Assembly: GCA_026014615.1 (NCBI GenBank)
Contig: JAOZHZ010000021.1
Location: forward strand, 45,759-109,758
DNA length: 64,000 nucleotides
DNA from: Candidatus Bathyarchaeota archaeon
GTDB lineage: Archaea; Thermoproteota; Bathyarchaeia; Bathyarchaeales; Bathycorpusculaceae
Direction of reading: 5' to 3'
The notes beneath the pieces are model-generated. The model saw only the letters and a program-made list of their open reading frames with translations, ran no database searches and had not been told where the DNA came from. Made by a program: the position numbers and the translations under genes. Each line of letters begins with the position of its first letter. The stretch's first letter is position 1. Shown piece after piece: positions 36,098 to 45,840 of the stretch.

Positions 36098-36307
36098 ATG
36101 AAAAGACTAGGCAACCTACGAGACGTATTCAAAACGGTCAAGCACAAAAAACCAACCCAAATTTTTTGTCCCCGATGCGGCAGCCCCACACTCCAACTAT
36201 CTAGCAGCTTAGACTACTGGCTAACCCCACAAAAATACCTCTGCAAAGAATGCGGCTACATGGGCCCAGTTTTCATGGAACTTGAAAAAGAAGAAAAAGA
36301 GAAATAG
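36098..36307 (+). CDS. Small conserved zinc-ribbon protein
   Basis: A 69-residue protein with two zinc knuckles, FCPRCGSP and YLCKECGYMGP, a basic N-terminus and an acidic/basic charged C-terminus. Placed at the ATG 36098, after the aIF1 gene; a longer frame from 35951 is only a shadow of aIF1. Zinc ribbons of this kind occur widely in archaea; the role is not known. Its 3' end meets the convergent TFB gene. Confidence 0.8.
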   Translation: MKRLGNLRDVFKTVKHKKPTQIFCPRCGSPTLQLSSSLDYWLTPQKYLCKECGYMGPVFMELEKEEKEK

Positions 36308-36311
36308 CGAC

Positions 36312-37250
36312 TTAATCAGGCAATTCTAAATTAAGCTGCTTCTTAAGCGTCTTGTAACGGTTCCTGACAGTAACTTCGGTAACACCAGCGGCTTCAGCAA
36401 TGTCTTTTTGCGTTTTCTTCTCGTTATTCTGCAAACACGCAATGTAAAGAGCAGCAGCAGCCAAACCCATAGGATCTTTTCCCGCAGCAGCACGCCTCCG
36501 ACGAGCATCCCTAAGAATCGCTATCGCGGCACCTTGAGTTTTGCCCGAGATACCTGTTTTCTCAGCAATCTTAGAAACGTAAGTCAACGGGTCAGCGATA
36601 GGCATATGAACATCAAGTTCCCGCAGCAAAAGCCTGTAGCAACGTGCAACATCCTTTTTGTCCACTAAGCTGGCTTCAGCAATTTCCCTCAGAGTCCTTG
36701 GCGTTCCGCTTCCACGGCAAGCCGCATACAACGCAGCAGCAGCAATAGCCGCAATCGACCGGCCACGAACTAGACCCTTGTCAAGGGCTTTACGGTAGAT
36801 AACGGCGGCTTTTTCTTTAATTGGGGACGGAATGTAAACTTTGTCAGAAAGCCGATCCAACTCAGCCATCGCTTGAGCCAAGTTACGGTCAATAGACGAA
36901 TGCACACGGCTACGTATTTGCCATTTTCTAAGACGCCACATCTGCAGCCTTGTTGCAAGAGGCAGTTTTCTCCCAAATGCGTCTCGGTCAACTTGACTGA
37001 TTGCTGTGGATAAACCTTTGTCGTGAACGGAATAAGAAGTGGGAACTCCAACGCGGCTTCGGGAAGCTTTCTCTTCCTGAGTGAAAGCACGCCATTCAGG
37101 TCCCTTATCAAGCATTTGCTCATACAAGACAAGACCGCAGTCCCCGCATACGGTTTCGCCTGTGTCGTAATCGTGAACGAGATTCTGACTCCCGCATTCG
37201 GGGCATTTATCAACTAAGCGCTGGTGTGTGCTGGTTGTTTCTTTTTTACT
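36312..37250 (-). CDS. tfb: Transcription initiation factor TFB
   Basis: A 312-residue TFIIB homologue. Zinc ribbon CPECGSQNLVHDYDTGETVC with CGDC, the B-reader/linker region around PEWRAFTQEEKASRSRVG, then two cyclin-like repeats (about 120-200 and 215-305), the second ending in a HTH (IAEAAGVTEVTVRNRY) that reads the BRE. Bridges TBP-DNA and RNA polymerase. The ATG at 37250 follows GGAG; eight extra in-frame codons upstream are unlikely to be used. Confidence 0.95.
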   Translation of the reverse strand, partial: SKKETTSTHQRLVDKCPECGSQNLVHDYDTGETVCGDCGLVLYEQMLDKGPEWRAFTQEEKASRSRVGVPTSYSVHDKGLSTAISQVDRDAFGRKLPLATRLQMWRLRKWQIRSRVHSSIDRNLAQAMAELDRLSDKVYIPSPIKEKAAVIYRKALDKGLVRGRSIAAIAAAALYAACRGSGTPRTLREIAEASLVDKKDVARCYRLLLRELDVHMPIADPLTYVSKIAEKTGISGKTQGAAIAILRDARRRRAAAGKDPMGLAAAALYIACLQNNEKKTQKDIAEAAGVTEVTVRNRYKTLKKQLNLELPD

Positions 37251-37559
37251 CATGTTTTCGACTCCATTCCACACTTACGCAAAGCCGTACAGCATCGTCA
37301 TTCCCTCAATTAGGGGCTGAAAAAAGTGTACATTCGGCCCGCGCATTCTAAGCAAATGAACAGACCTTACATAAAAGGTTTGTGGTTTTAAGAAGGAGAT
37401 TCAGTGTCGCAACTCACGAACAAGATGATATTAGCGTGCATCCTTAAAAACCTTCTCAAATAGGTTAATATGCAAGTTTTTTGTTTGCGGTTGTGAGAAG
37501 GCTTATAAAGAAAAAAATATATGGTTAAAACCTCTACGCCTGAAAGAGCGTGTATGTGC
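37251..37559. other. Intergenic region between TFB and tRNA-Gln
   Basis: Contains the promoters of the leftward TFB gene (a TTTTATGTAAGG box near 37371-37382) and of the rightward tRNA (AAAAAATATATGG near 37510-37523). No gene. The open frame on the minus strand here is the familiar spurious translation of antisense tRNA. Confidence 0.5.
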
Positions 37560-37635
37560 AGCCCGTTGGTGTAGTGGTCAAGCATAGTGGCCTTTGGAGC
37601 CATTGACGAGAGTTCGAATCTCTCACGGGCTACCA
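37560..37635 (+). tRNA. tRNA-Gln (anticodon TTG), CCA encoded
   Basis: Acceptor stem AGCCCGT pairs with ACGGGCT. D arm GTGT-AGTGGTCAA-GCAT, anticodon stem GTGGC/GCCAT with loop CTTTGGA giving anticodon TTG, four-base variable region, and T arm GAGAG-TTCGAAT-CTCTC. Discriminator A at 37632 followed by an encoded CCA. No intron. A/T-rich promoter (AAATATATGG) about 40 nt upstream. Confidence 0.95.
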
Positions 37636-37881
37636 ACACCTAAGTGTAATTTACTACTTTTAAAAAGAAGATAGTAAACAGGGCGCGCCAGTTCCCTTCG
37701 TTCTTCTTACTCCAAAGGGTTGTTTAGAAGCTCTTGAATAAAGAAACACCATGATTTCAGTTGTGATAAGGTTTTCCAGAGGAGCAGTTACTTTAGCGTT
37801 CTTTTGTAGAGCAAACTATTGTCTATGAACATGCGGAGCAAATTGAAGAATACTCGCAACAATACATCCACGTTACACAGT

Positions 37882-38688
37882 CTATTTGATCCCAATTGCT
37901 TTAAAGAATGTATAACAGAAAACACCATCTTTTTCGCGTGTCCGATAGAGATCACGTATTCCATCTTCCCACTCTTTTTCCTTAATCATTTTTGCGCTAA
38001 TCGCTTGCTCTTTAACTCCCTCTATCATTGCGTTAAAGGTGTTTTTCGTGAATCCTTCCACCATCTTTGGGAAAGATGCGTCAGCGTATACCATGCGCGG
38101 AGAAACATGGATATTGCGGTATCTTGCTGAAGAAAGTAGGGGATATAGTTGCCTACCGATGAGCGCGTTTCCACCTGTTTGAGCTTGAAGATCTATTAAG
38201 CACTGAATCGTCTTTTTTGCGGCTTGAGAATCTGGATGAAAGTAAGCAGAACCATGATCTCCTTCAATTACTGTAAGTGACCCGCCCGTTTTAAGAACAC
38301 TCTTGAGACAATCAAGTGCTTTTTTAGGGTTAGGTAAATGTTCTAACACGAAACACACAAAAATATGATCGAAGGCTTCGTCCTTAATTGGAAGCGAAAA
38401 TAAGTCACCATGTAAAAAAGAGACATTTGAATAGCCTACTTCGTCTATACTCGCTCTAGCTGTTTTTATGGATTCGGATGAAATATCTAAAGACACAATT
38501 TGGGTCTGCGGATTGTTTTTCGCAAGAATTAAGGTCTGGGCTCCAATGCCGCAACCTGCTTCCAAAACGCGAGTTTGAGGAGGATAAAGGGTATCATGAT
38601 GTAAAAGAGTTGTTAGTGTTTGGGCTTGATCCTGTAATCTTCGAAATTCGGTGGAGGAATAACCATGTATGTACTGAAGAGAATCCAT
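37882..38688 (-). CDS. Class I SAM-dependent methyltransferase
   Basis: A 268-residue Rossmann methyltransferase: motif I VLEAGCGIGAQT at about 41-52, acidic motif II end VSLDISSESI, and motif IV HIFVCFVLEHLPNP. The substrate is not evident; the C-terminal half resembles ubiquinone/menaquinone- or small-molecule methylating enzymes. It lies between tRNA-Gln and the propeller island, with E-element 1 about 125 nt upstream of its start. Confidence 0.85.
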   Translation of the reverse strand: MDSLQYIHGYSSTEFRRLQDQAQTLTTLLHHDTLYPPQTRVLEAGCGIGAQTLILAKNNPQTQIVSLDISSESIKTARASIDEVGYSNVSFLHGDLFSLPIKDEAFDHIFVCFVLEHLPNPKKALDCLKSVLKTGGSLTVIEGDHGSAYFHPDSQAAKKTIQCLIDLQAQTGGNALIGRQLYPLLSSARYRNIHVSPRMVYADASFPKMVEGFTKNTFNAMIEGVKEQAISAKMIKEKEWEDGIRDLYRTREKDGVFCYTFFKAIGIK

Positions 38689-38813
38689 TTTCCAAAAAAA
38701 TAAGATGAGAGAAAGTATTTAAACCTGAGACTTACGTGTTAACGCCGTATTTTTTTTCTGAAGAACGGAGGAAAAAAAGGTTCGGTAACGTACAAAACGA
38801 AGCGAGAGGGTTT

Positions 38814-38891
38814 GCTGGGACTCTGATCGATACTAGGAGAGAACAATCAAAACAAGCAAGGTTGTGATTGCCCCAGAGCCCACTCAGCCCC
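38814..38891 (-). ncRNA. Structured cassette element E1
   Basis: One of six related elements. Outer helix GGG(A)CTCTG with CAGAGCCC; lower inner helix CAATCA (38844-38849) with TGATTG (38865-38870), replacing the AATGA/TCATT of other copies by compensatory changes; conserved loop TAGGAGAGAA (plus-strand reading) and the tail ACTCAGCCCC. Lies 58 nt beyond the stop of propeller copy 2. Strand is uncertain; minus is slightly favoured. Confidence 0.7.
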
Positions 38892-38949
38892 TCTCTGAAA
38901 CTTGATCTTTGCGTTTCATAAAAAAGGAGGTTGTGTTTTTATTTTTTGG

Positions 38950-41595
38950 CTATTTTCGCTTCCGCAGGATTAGAGCTATTGCTGCAATTGCAATGATTAT
39001 TACTGCTGCGCCGATCGCAAAGTATGTAGTTGTTGGTGAGGTGCTTGTTGGCTGAACTGCCTGCGAAGGTGAAGGCTGAACCGACTGCTCTGGTGTTGGT
39101 GATGTTGGAGCAATAATTTGTGTTGGTTCTGGTGAAACTGTTTGGGTTACACCGATAGCGGTCTTAGCGTTTGAAGGCCAATACGATTGAGTTTCCTCGA
39201 AAGCCGCCGTGATTACGTATTCGCCTGGAACTGGTGGGGTCCATAGTATCTTGAATAAGCCGTCAGAATCAGCAGTGACTATTCCTACGTCTTGGAGATT
39301 ACCGTTTGGATCGATGGCTGTTATGTGTACGTTTACTCCGACTGCATCTTTGGGCAGGGGTTTTTGGCAGTATATGTATTCCATCCATGCACTCATGCTT
39401 TCGTCAGAAACTGCTGGAACGACGTTGAATTCACCATTTTCAATTAGTTGCTTTGCGCCTGCTGAAATGTCAGTGACTGTTCCTTCAATTAGCACGCTTC
39501 CACCTTCTGAGGTGACTTTTGGTGATGCTTCAACGGTTGTTGCACTTGGGCCTTTGCCAAAGCAGTAAATCTGCATGTCATATAGGTTTAGGTAGATGAC
39601 GTATCCATCGGCAACGCAAACGCTTCCATCTGCGCCCCAGCCGGCTACGTTCCATAACTCTTCTCCGCTAAAGGCATCGATGCATCGGAATTTGGAGCCT
39701 GTCCAGTGGGGTGCGTTAGCTGAGTGTTCGTAGCTATAAGCGTAGAGTTTACCATCAGCCACTGCGCCTATGAGCAATGAGAAAGCGCCGTAGGGTGTTG
39801 CAAGAGTAACAGGTTGGGTGTAGTTCCAGAGTAAGTTACCCGTCTTCATGTCATAGCAGTAAACTATGCCCGAGTATCCCGTGGTGTAAAGGTTACCGTA
39901 AGCTGTAACTGATGCACCTACACCGAAGGCGCCTGTGGTTAGAGCGTAGAAGTTCCAGTCATCTTCAGGTTCTGTTGGCCCCCACACTTTTTCTCCCGTG
40001 TCCATGCTGTAGCCCATCCACTGTATAGTTTCCTTGTAGTATAAGGTAAACACACGTGAAAGTGGATCGGCTTGTCCAGCTGAAACGGTTATGTTTCCAT
40101 CTGGAGGTGAAAGAGTTTTCTCCCATAGCAAGCTACCGATTTGCCCTTTTGATGCGTTCATGTTTATGGCCCAAAGTTTGTAATCAGACCACGAGCTCCC
40201 TACGGAGGGAAATGCGCCAGTTCTGCCAATAATCATGTCGCCGTAGAATGCCTTCAGAATTGTTGCTCCTGCGCCTACACTTGTCGGCAAAGTTACGTTC
40301 CATGTATAAGCATCGCTTGCATCAACAGTCTTGCCAACGGGCCTCCACTGGTAATAGCTGGAGCTGCTGTAATCTGTTTGACTCGTCGCGCCTGTTAGTG
40401 GTTGAGCCGCAGTGTTGTTCCACAGGGCTACCCAACTGCCTGTTGGACTAAGTTGGTATATAAGAATTTCTCCGTTTGGACCATAAACGTTTGTACCTGC
40501 TGGAACGTTAGTCAACGTGAACAGCCATTCACCGTTGATCGGGTCGTATGCCGTCCAGTTTGCTGGACCAACAGGACCAAAGAAGCCGCCGCCAGTAGTT
40601 GACCACATGAAACCGTTTGGAACAACACCGTGCTGGTTCATAGACTCATAGTCATAAAGCTGAGCAAAAGAAGGCATAGTCGTGTCTTGCCAGTAAATCT
40701 GTTCTCCAGTAAGCAAGTCAACACATACGTATCCGTCCCCTGAAGGAACATCACTTCTTGGCAAATTGTAGTAGAGTCTTCCATTGATAATCAATGCGCT
40801 ACTCATCTTTCCTTCATATGCTGTCCCAGAGTAGTAAGTCATACCATTAGTGCCAGTTCGGGTTCCACCAACGACGCCTCCAAACGAAAGTGGCTTTGTC
40901 CACATAATGTGTGCAGTGTTAGCGGCTAATCCATCCTGCTGTACGCGATTTGCAATTTGGGGACTCCCAAGCCAGTTGGAGGCTATACTAGCCCAGTTTG
41001 TGTTTTGTCCCTCAATTGGTCGAGTCCAGTAGCTTGTTGGAAGTGGATAAGACTCAGGCAAAGGCAAGGCGTCTTGTTGAACTGTTAGTGTTGCTGTTGC
41101 AGTACTAGGCAGGAAAGTATCGTTGATGTAGGCGCTACTAGATCCAGGAATACCGGTTGGACCATTTAAGACGGCTATTTGACCTGGAAAGTTGAATACT
41201 AAAGTATAGGTTCCAACTTGGTCAGGTGTATATCCTGCGTAAGCGCCGCCTACAGGGTCAGATATAAATGGCCCCAAGGTCTCTTTGGATCCGTCAGGTT
41301 TAGTGACCTCTATTGTCATGTTTTGCCAACGGTCGCCTCCAGAACCAGCTGCTGTTGGCGGAGGCCAGTTAAGCCAGAACACAACTGCAGCGGTTTCGCC
41401 GACGCCTATGGTTTTTGGTGCGACAGCTATGTAGGCATATGTTGGGATTTCCCATGCTGGGTCATGTGCAGTGGTAATTGGTAAAGCAGCAAAGACCGAG
41501 ATAGCACGCGCAAAAAGCAAGGTAGCGGCAAAAACTTTGGGTTTACTAATCTTAGATTTTAAATTCACAGTTTTATCTAAGCAGAGTTTTCTCAT
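38950..41595 (-). CDS. PQQ-like beta-propeller surface protein, copy 2
   Basis: An 881-residue surface protein. Signal peptide to about 42, Ig-like domain (VGETAAVVFWLNWPPPTAAG, DGSKETLGPFISDPVGG) to about 160. Then a propeller of WD-like PQQ blades (YVCVDLLTGEQIYWQDT, VYCYDMKTGNLLWNYTQP), a second Ig-like domain (ITAIDPNGNLQDVGIVTADS), a Pro/Ser/Thr linker, a transmembrane helix and an RKRK stop-transfer tail. Strong AAGGAGAGAAGGGA ribosome site. Lies 316 nt after copy 3 with no regulator between; a TTCTTATATACATAAG promoter is about 55 nt upstream. Confidence 0.87.
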   Translation of the reverse strand: MRKLCLDKTVNLKSKISKPKVFAATLLFARAISVFAALPITTAHDPAWEIPTYAYIAVAPKTIGVGETAAVVFWLNWPPPTAAGSGGDRWQNMTIEVTKPDGSKETLGPFISDPVGGAYAGYTPDQVGTYTLVFNFPGQIAVLNGPTGIPGSSSAYINDTFLPSTATATLTVQQDALPLPESYPLPTSYWTRPIEGQNTNWASIASNWLGSPQIANRVQQDGLAANTAHIMWTKPLSFGGVVGGTRTGTNGMTYYSGTAYEGKMSSALIINGRLYYNLPRSDVPSGDGYVCVDLLTGEQIYWQDTTMPSFAQLYDYESMNQHGVVPNGFMWSTTGGGFFGPVGPANWTAYDPINGEWLFTLTNVPAGTNVYGPNGEILIYQLSPTGSWVALWNNTAAQPLTGATSQTDYSSSSYYQWRPVGKTVDASDAYTWNVTLPTSVGAGATILKAFYGDMIIGRTGAFPSVGSSWSDYKLWAINMNASKGQIGSLLWEKTLSPPDGNITVSAGQADPLSRVFTLYYKETIQWMGYSMDTGEKVWGPTEPEDDWNFYALTTGAFGVGASVTAYGNLYTTGYSGIVYCYDMKTGNLLWNYTQPVTLATPYGAFSLLIGAVADGKLYAYSYEHSANAPHWTGSKFRCIDAFSGEELWNVAGWGADGSVCVADGYVIYLNLYDMQIYCFGKGPSATTVEASPKVTSEGGSVLIEGTVTDISAGAKQLIENGEFNVVPAVSDESMSAWMEYIYCQKPLPKDAVGVNVHITAIDPNGNLQDVGIVTADSDGLFKILWTPPVPGEYVITAAFEETQSYWPSNAKTAIGVTQTVSPEPTQIIAPTSPTPEQSVQPSPSQAVQPTSTSPTTTYFAIGAAVIIIAIAAIALILRKRK

Positions 41596-41911
41596 TCCCT
41601 TCTCTCCTTATGATTCAGGGTTTCTTTCATTATGAAGACCGCTTATGTATATAAGAATTTTCTAGAACGATACGCACAAGGCAAAAATGTAAATAAATCT
41701 CCCCCAAAAAAGGTAAAATATGCCAATATTGAAGTTAAACCAAAAGCAGCCGATTTTGGAAGTGTAAATTTGAAAAACAAACCGTCGCCCAACATTCGTT
41801 TCACAAACGATATACATTGACGTTTAAGTAAGGAAAAAAGACAAGAGGTCTGGGAAGGAATTTTTGTCGACATACTGAGATTGAAATGAAAAAAAGAAAG
41901 GGAGGTGTTTT
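41596..41911. other. Intergenic region between propeller copies 3 and 2
   Basis: Holds the copy 2 promoter (TTATATAC near 41648-41660 on the minus strand). A perfect hairpin TCGTTT-CAC-AAACGA lies at 41796-41810, between the end of copy 3 and the copy 2 promoter. No E element is present here, in contrast with most propeller 3' ends. A plus-strand open frame (41632-41820) lacks support. Confidence 0.5.
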
Positions 41912-44614
41912 TTATTTGCGTCTCTTGAGTAACAACGCTGCTGCAGCTGCAACTATAACGATGACTGCGGCACCAATTGCAACGTAAGTCAATGTTGGCG
42001 TACCAGCGGTGGTTGCTGGTTGTGGAGCTTCGCTGGGCAAGGGTGAAGGCGACACTGACTGGGCGGGGGTGGATGCTGCCGGTGTTGTTATTGTTGTTGT
42101 GGGTGGTTGAGTTGGCGTGACTTCTGCTGGTGCTGCTGAGACTGGTTCAGAAACCAAGAAGGAGGTTCCTGCTTCACTACCCCAATAAGAGCCTGTTCCT
42201 GCGAAAGTTGCAGTAACCTTGTAGACTCCTGGAACAGGCGGAGTCCAATCGATAACGAAGTTGCCCAAGTCATCGCTTATGGCTGTGCCTATTTCTTGGA
42301 AGTTGTTGTTAGGGTCAATAGCTGTCAAGTACACTGGAACACCAGTTGCGTCGGCTGGTTTAGGCTTCTGCATGTACAAGTATTCCATCCATGACCTCAT
42401 GCTTGCGTCAGAAACTGCAGGAACAGTGTTGAATTTGCCGCTGTCAACTAGTTGTTCAGCGCCTGCTGCACGGTCAGTAACAGTTCCTCGGATAATCAAA
42501 CTTTCACCGGAAGGAATAGCTGTCATGGGTGCGTCAACTGTAACTTCGCTGGGACCCTTGCCAATGCAGTAAATCTGCATGTCATATAGGTTTAAGTATA
42601 CAAAGTATCCGTCAGCAATTGCAGCACCGCCATCTCCGTATGATGAGGCTTGGTGTCCGTAGAGTGTCCAGACTTCGTCTCCAGTTTCGATGTCTACGCA
42701 GCGCATTTGTGCCTCTTTCCAGTATGGTGCACCTGAAGAGTGCTCGTTAGTGGCTAAGTAGATTTTACCGTCAGCAATGCCTGAGATGCCCAGTGGATAT
42801 CCACTGTAAGGTGTTTCCAATCCGGAAGGTGCACTGTAGGTCCACATAACGTCGCCTGTTGTCAGGTCATAGCAGTAAAGTTCGCCGGAGTACCCAGTTG
42901 AGAATAGTTTTCCTTCAGCTGCTGCAGAAGTTGTCATGGCACCGCCTGCGCCTGAATAGAAGTTCCATGGATTCTCAGATGCGGTTGTCCAAAGCTCTTT
43001 ACCGGTGTCCATGCTGTAGCCAGTCCAAGAGATTGTTTCTTTGTCAAACCATGTAAAGACACGGGCTGTTGCGTCAATTACTCCGAAAGCTCTTGTTGCG
43101 CCGCTTGTTGGTGCGGGCATCTGCGTTGTCCAAAGAAGTTCACCTCTGTTTGCTTCTTTCAGGCTTATTGCACTTACTGTTGTCATATCAGGTGTACCAA
43201 AGCTCAGGAAGGATGCCAAGGGAGTGTTAACAATTACCATATCGTCGTAAACGGCGGCTTGTATAGAGGAGCCAGGAGCTAATGCAGGGATTGATACGTT
43301 CCATGAGTACGCGTTGCTTGCATTAGCAGTCTTGCCAACAGGTCGCCACTGATAATAGCTGGTGCTAGTGTAATCGTTTGGGTCCGTTGCCCCTGTTAAT
43401 GTTTGTACTGCAGTGTTATTCCAGCAAGCTAGCCAGCCACCTTGTAGGTTAAGTACATAACGGAGTATCTCGCCTTGTGGACCAATGATTTCAGTGCCTG
43501 AAGGAACGTCAGTTAAAGTGAATAGCCAATCGCCAGTAAGGGGATCATATGCGGTCCAATTCTGTGGACCAGGAGGACCAAAGAATCCGCCACCAGTAGT
43601 TGACCACAGATAACCGTTGGGTATGACGCCGTGCTGATTCATAGACTCATAATCATAAAGCTGAGCAAAAGAAGGTGCTTTTAGAGTGTTACCAAGATCG
43701 GTTCTGTACCAGAGTTCCTCGCCAGTCTGTAGATCAACACAGACGTATCCGCCGCCTGTTGTAGCGTCACTTTTTGGCAAGCTGTAGTAGAGTCTCCCGT
43801 AAATGATGATAGGGTCGCCGAATTTGCCTTCGTAGTTAGTTCCGTCATAGAAAGTCATTCCCAAACTTCCCACGTTACTTCCGCCAACTACACCGCCGAA
43901 AGAAATCGGCTTTGTCCACATAATGTGCGGACTATCGGGTGCGGTGCCATCTGGCTGGTAATGACCAGTAATTGCACTTCCAGAAAGGTAATGTGACGAA
44001 ATTGTGGCCCAATTCTGGTTCTGTCCTTCTATAGGCCTTGTCCAATAGCTTGTTGGAAGAGGGAATTCTGGAGCATGTAATATTTCCGTTGACTGGACAT
44101 CGAGCGTTGCAGTTGCAGTGCTTGGAAGATAGGTGTCGTTAATGTAGTCGCTTGGGCTGCCAGCTAATCCTGTTTCGGGATGGTACAGACCTGCAACTTG
44201 ACCAGGGAAAATGAACTCAAAAGTGTAAGTTCCAGTCTGATCAGGAGTATAAAGGGCATAGCCACCGCCCACAGGGTCAGATATGAATGGCCCCAAGGTC
44301 TCTTGAGACCCATCGGGTTTTGTGACTTCAATTGTCATGTCTGTCCATCTATCTCCAGCGAATCCAGCGGCCGTTGGGGGAACCTTGTCTAACCAAAAGG
44401 TCAATGAGACGGGCTGGTTTACGCCCACGGGGCTGGGTGCAGCAGTTATGTATGCAAATGTAGGAACTTCTTGTGGAGGGTCATGTGCGTTAACGTTCGG
44501 CAAAGCTACGAGGGTAGAAGCAATCATAAGCATCAGAAATAAGGCAGTCAAAGTGACCGTGACTTTATTTCTTAATGCTCTGTTTGCATGCGGGTTTCTA
44601 ATTGAAAGGTTCAT
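41912..44614 (-). CDS. PQQ-like beta-propeller surface protein, copy 3
   Basis: At 900 residues the longest copy. Same order as copy 2: signal peptide, Ig-like domain (PVGVNQPVSLTFWLDKVPPT), propeller (for example LYCYDLTTGDVMWTYSAPSG), second Ig-like domain (VPAVSDASMRSWMEYLYMQK). It ends with a long linker rich in Pro/Ser/Thr/Gln, a transmembrane helix and a KRRK tail. The central segment around YESMNQHGVIPNGYLWSTTG is nearly identical to that of copy 2, also at the DNA level. TTTAGGAGAATTGAG ribosome site; TTATATACGC promoter near 44660-44672. Divergent from the tandem-Lrp gene at 44798. Confidence 0.87.
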   Translation of the reverse strand: MNLSIRNPHANRALRNKVTVTLTALFLMLMIASTLVALPNVNAHDPPQEVPTFAYITAAPSPVGVNQPVSLTFWLDKVPPTAAGFAGDRWTDMTIEVTKPDGSQETLGPFISDPVGGGYALYTPDQTGTYTFEFIFPGQVAGLYHPETGLAGSPSDYINDTYLPSTATATLDVQSTEILHAPEFPLPTSYWTRPIEGQNQNWATISSHYLSGSAITGHYQPDGTAPDSPHIMWTKPISFGGVVGGSNVGSLGMTFYDGTNYEGKFGDPIIIYGRLYYSLPKSDATTGGGYVCVDLQTGEELWYRTDLGNTLKAPSFAQLYDYESMNQHGVIPNGYLWSTTGGGFFGPPGPQNWTAYDPLTGDWLFTLTDVPSGTEIIGPQGEILRYVLNLQGGWLACWNNTAVQTLTGATDPNDYTSTSYYQWRPVGKTANASNAYSWNVSIPALAPGSSIQAAVYDDMVIVNTPLASFLSFGTPDMTTVSAISLKEANRGELLWTTQMPAPTSGATRAFGVIDATARVFTWFDKETISWTGYSMDTGKELWTTASENPWNFYSGAGGAMTTSAAAEGKLFSTGYSGELYCYDLTTGDVMWTYSAPSGLETPYSGYPLGISGIADGKIYLATNEHSSGAPYWKEAQMRCVDIETGDEVWTLYGHQASSYGDGGAAIADGYFVYLNLYDMQIYCIGKGPSEVTVDAPMTAIPSGESLIIRGTVTDRAAGAEQLVDSGKFNTVPAVSDASMRSWMEYLYMQKPKPADATGVPVYLTAIDPNNNFQEIGTAISDDLGNFVIDWTPPVPGVYKVTATFAGTGSYWGSEAGTSFLVSEPVSAAPAEVTPTQPPTTTITTPAASTPAQSVSPSPLPSEAPQPATTAGTPTLTYVAIGAAVIVIVAAAAALLLKRRK

Positions 44615-44797
44615 TTCTCAATTCTCCTAAATTTCCGTAAAGGAAACTGCTACGATAGCGTATATAACATTTGTCCAAATTCCCGATAAAGAAGCAAAAA
44701 ACAACACTCTGCGGAGGCGGGCATACAGAAAAGATACCTCAAAAACTTTAACTGTCACGAGTTAAATACATATCGAAAATAAGTTGGCAGCAAGGGC

Positions 44798-45793
44798 ATG
44801 GGTTTGTCTGATAAATCAAAAATTGACGAGACAGATGCAAGAATCTTGAAGAGATTGCTGACGGAAGCTCGCACCACATTCACCGAAATGGCTAAAGAAT
44901 GTGGCATTTCAGTTAGCGCTGTTAGAGTACGTTTTGAACGGTTAAAAAAAGAGGGCATAATTACAGGGGAAATTATGCAGATTAACCCTAAGGTTATAGG
45001 ATACGATTTTGTTGCTGACTTAGGTATAACAACAAATGTTGAAGATGAAGAAGAAGGCGTGGAAGTTCTTAAAGTAAACCGTAACACAGCCATGAGTTGC
45101 GCAGCTCCATTCTGGAAAGCAAATATCGGAACTTTTGTCGTTCTACACAGCATTGAGAAACTCGCCAGAATACAAGAAGAAATAGAAGCTAACCCACACG
45201 TTAAACATTTGGATACGATGATTTGGGTCGAAACCACAAACATGGACCATACTGAAAACTTGGTAATTCACCCCACTTTAACTTTCGACAGACAAAAACC
45301 AAGAAGTTCAGAACCCCCTGCAGCAAATCATGCTTGTATAAAAATTGACGAAACAGACAGGAAAATCGCCAGAAGTCTGGTAACCGATGCCAGAAGGCCC
45401 TTCAAGAAGATAGCGGAAGAACTGGGGATTTCAACCAAAAACGTTATTCAAAGGTACAGTAAACTTCGAGGAAACTTACTTACGCTCTCAACGATTACGG
45501 TTGACCTGGAAAAGCTTGGTTACAGCGCAATGGCTAATGTCTTTGTCAAGGTTTCTAACAGAAGTGAAATCCCAACAATATACGCGAAAATCATGGAAAT
45601 ACCCAACGTCATAGTCACAATCAGACTAATTGGACAATATGACCTGCGGTTTATGGTCGCCTTGAAAGATTTTGAGGCTCTCTTCAAAGTTAAGGAACAA
45701 ATTCGCAGAATTCAGGGCATTGAAAAAACAGAAGTTATTATTCATAAACCGTTTACTAAGTGGCCATTAAACGTCTTCGCTTCACTACCTTAG
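44798..45793 (+). CDS. Tandem Lrp/AsnC-like regulator A
   Basis: A 331-residue protein built of two Lrp-like halves. Each has an AsnC HTH (IDETDARILKRLLTEARTTF; IDETDRKIARSLVTDARRPF) and a RAM-like ligand/oligomerisation region, joined by a Pro-rich linker near 165-180. Leaderless or nearly so: GTTAAATACATATCG lies about 25-35 nt before the ATG. Divergent from propeller copy 3 with 183 bp between, so it probably controls that gene. Related in design to the two genes at 61.7 and 62.8 kb. Confidence 0.85.
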   Translation: MGLSDKSKIDETDARILKRLLTEARTTFTEMAKECGISVSAVRVRFERLKKEGIITGEIMQINPKVIGYDFVADLGITTNVEDEEEGVEVLKVNRNTAMSCAAPFWKANIGTFVVLHSIEKLARIQEEIEANPHVKHLDTMIWVETTNMDHTENLVIHPTLTFDRQKPRSSEPPAANHACIKIDETDRKIARSLVTDARRPFKKIAEELGISTKNVIQRYSKLRGNLLTLSTITVDLEKLGYSAMANVFVKVSNRSEIPTIYAKIMEIPNVIVTIRLIGQYDLRFMVALKDFEALFKVKEQIRRIQGIEKTEVIIHKPFTKWPLNVFASLP

Positions 45794-45840
45794 CGCCCCG
45801 TTCTAATTTCAACCCGAAGCGGCAAAGAAAGCTAAAATCA

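Noticed and set aside
37388..37639. Minus-strand frame of 83 codons across tRNA-Gln (RERFELSSMAPKATMLDHYT)
   Set aside because: This is the well-known false translation of the antisense strand of a tRNA.
41632..41820. 62-codon plus-strand frame between propeller copies 3 and 2
   Set aside because: Lys/Asn-rich sequence from A-rich intergenic DNA, no ribosome site, and it overlaps the copy 2 promoter.
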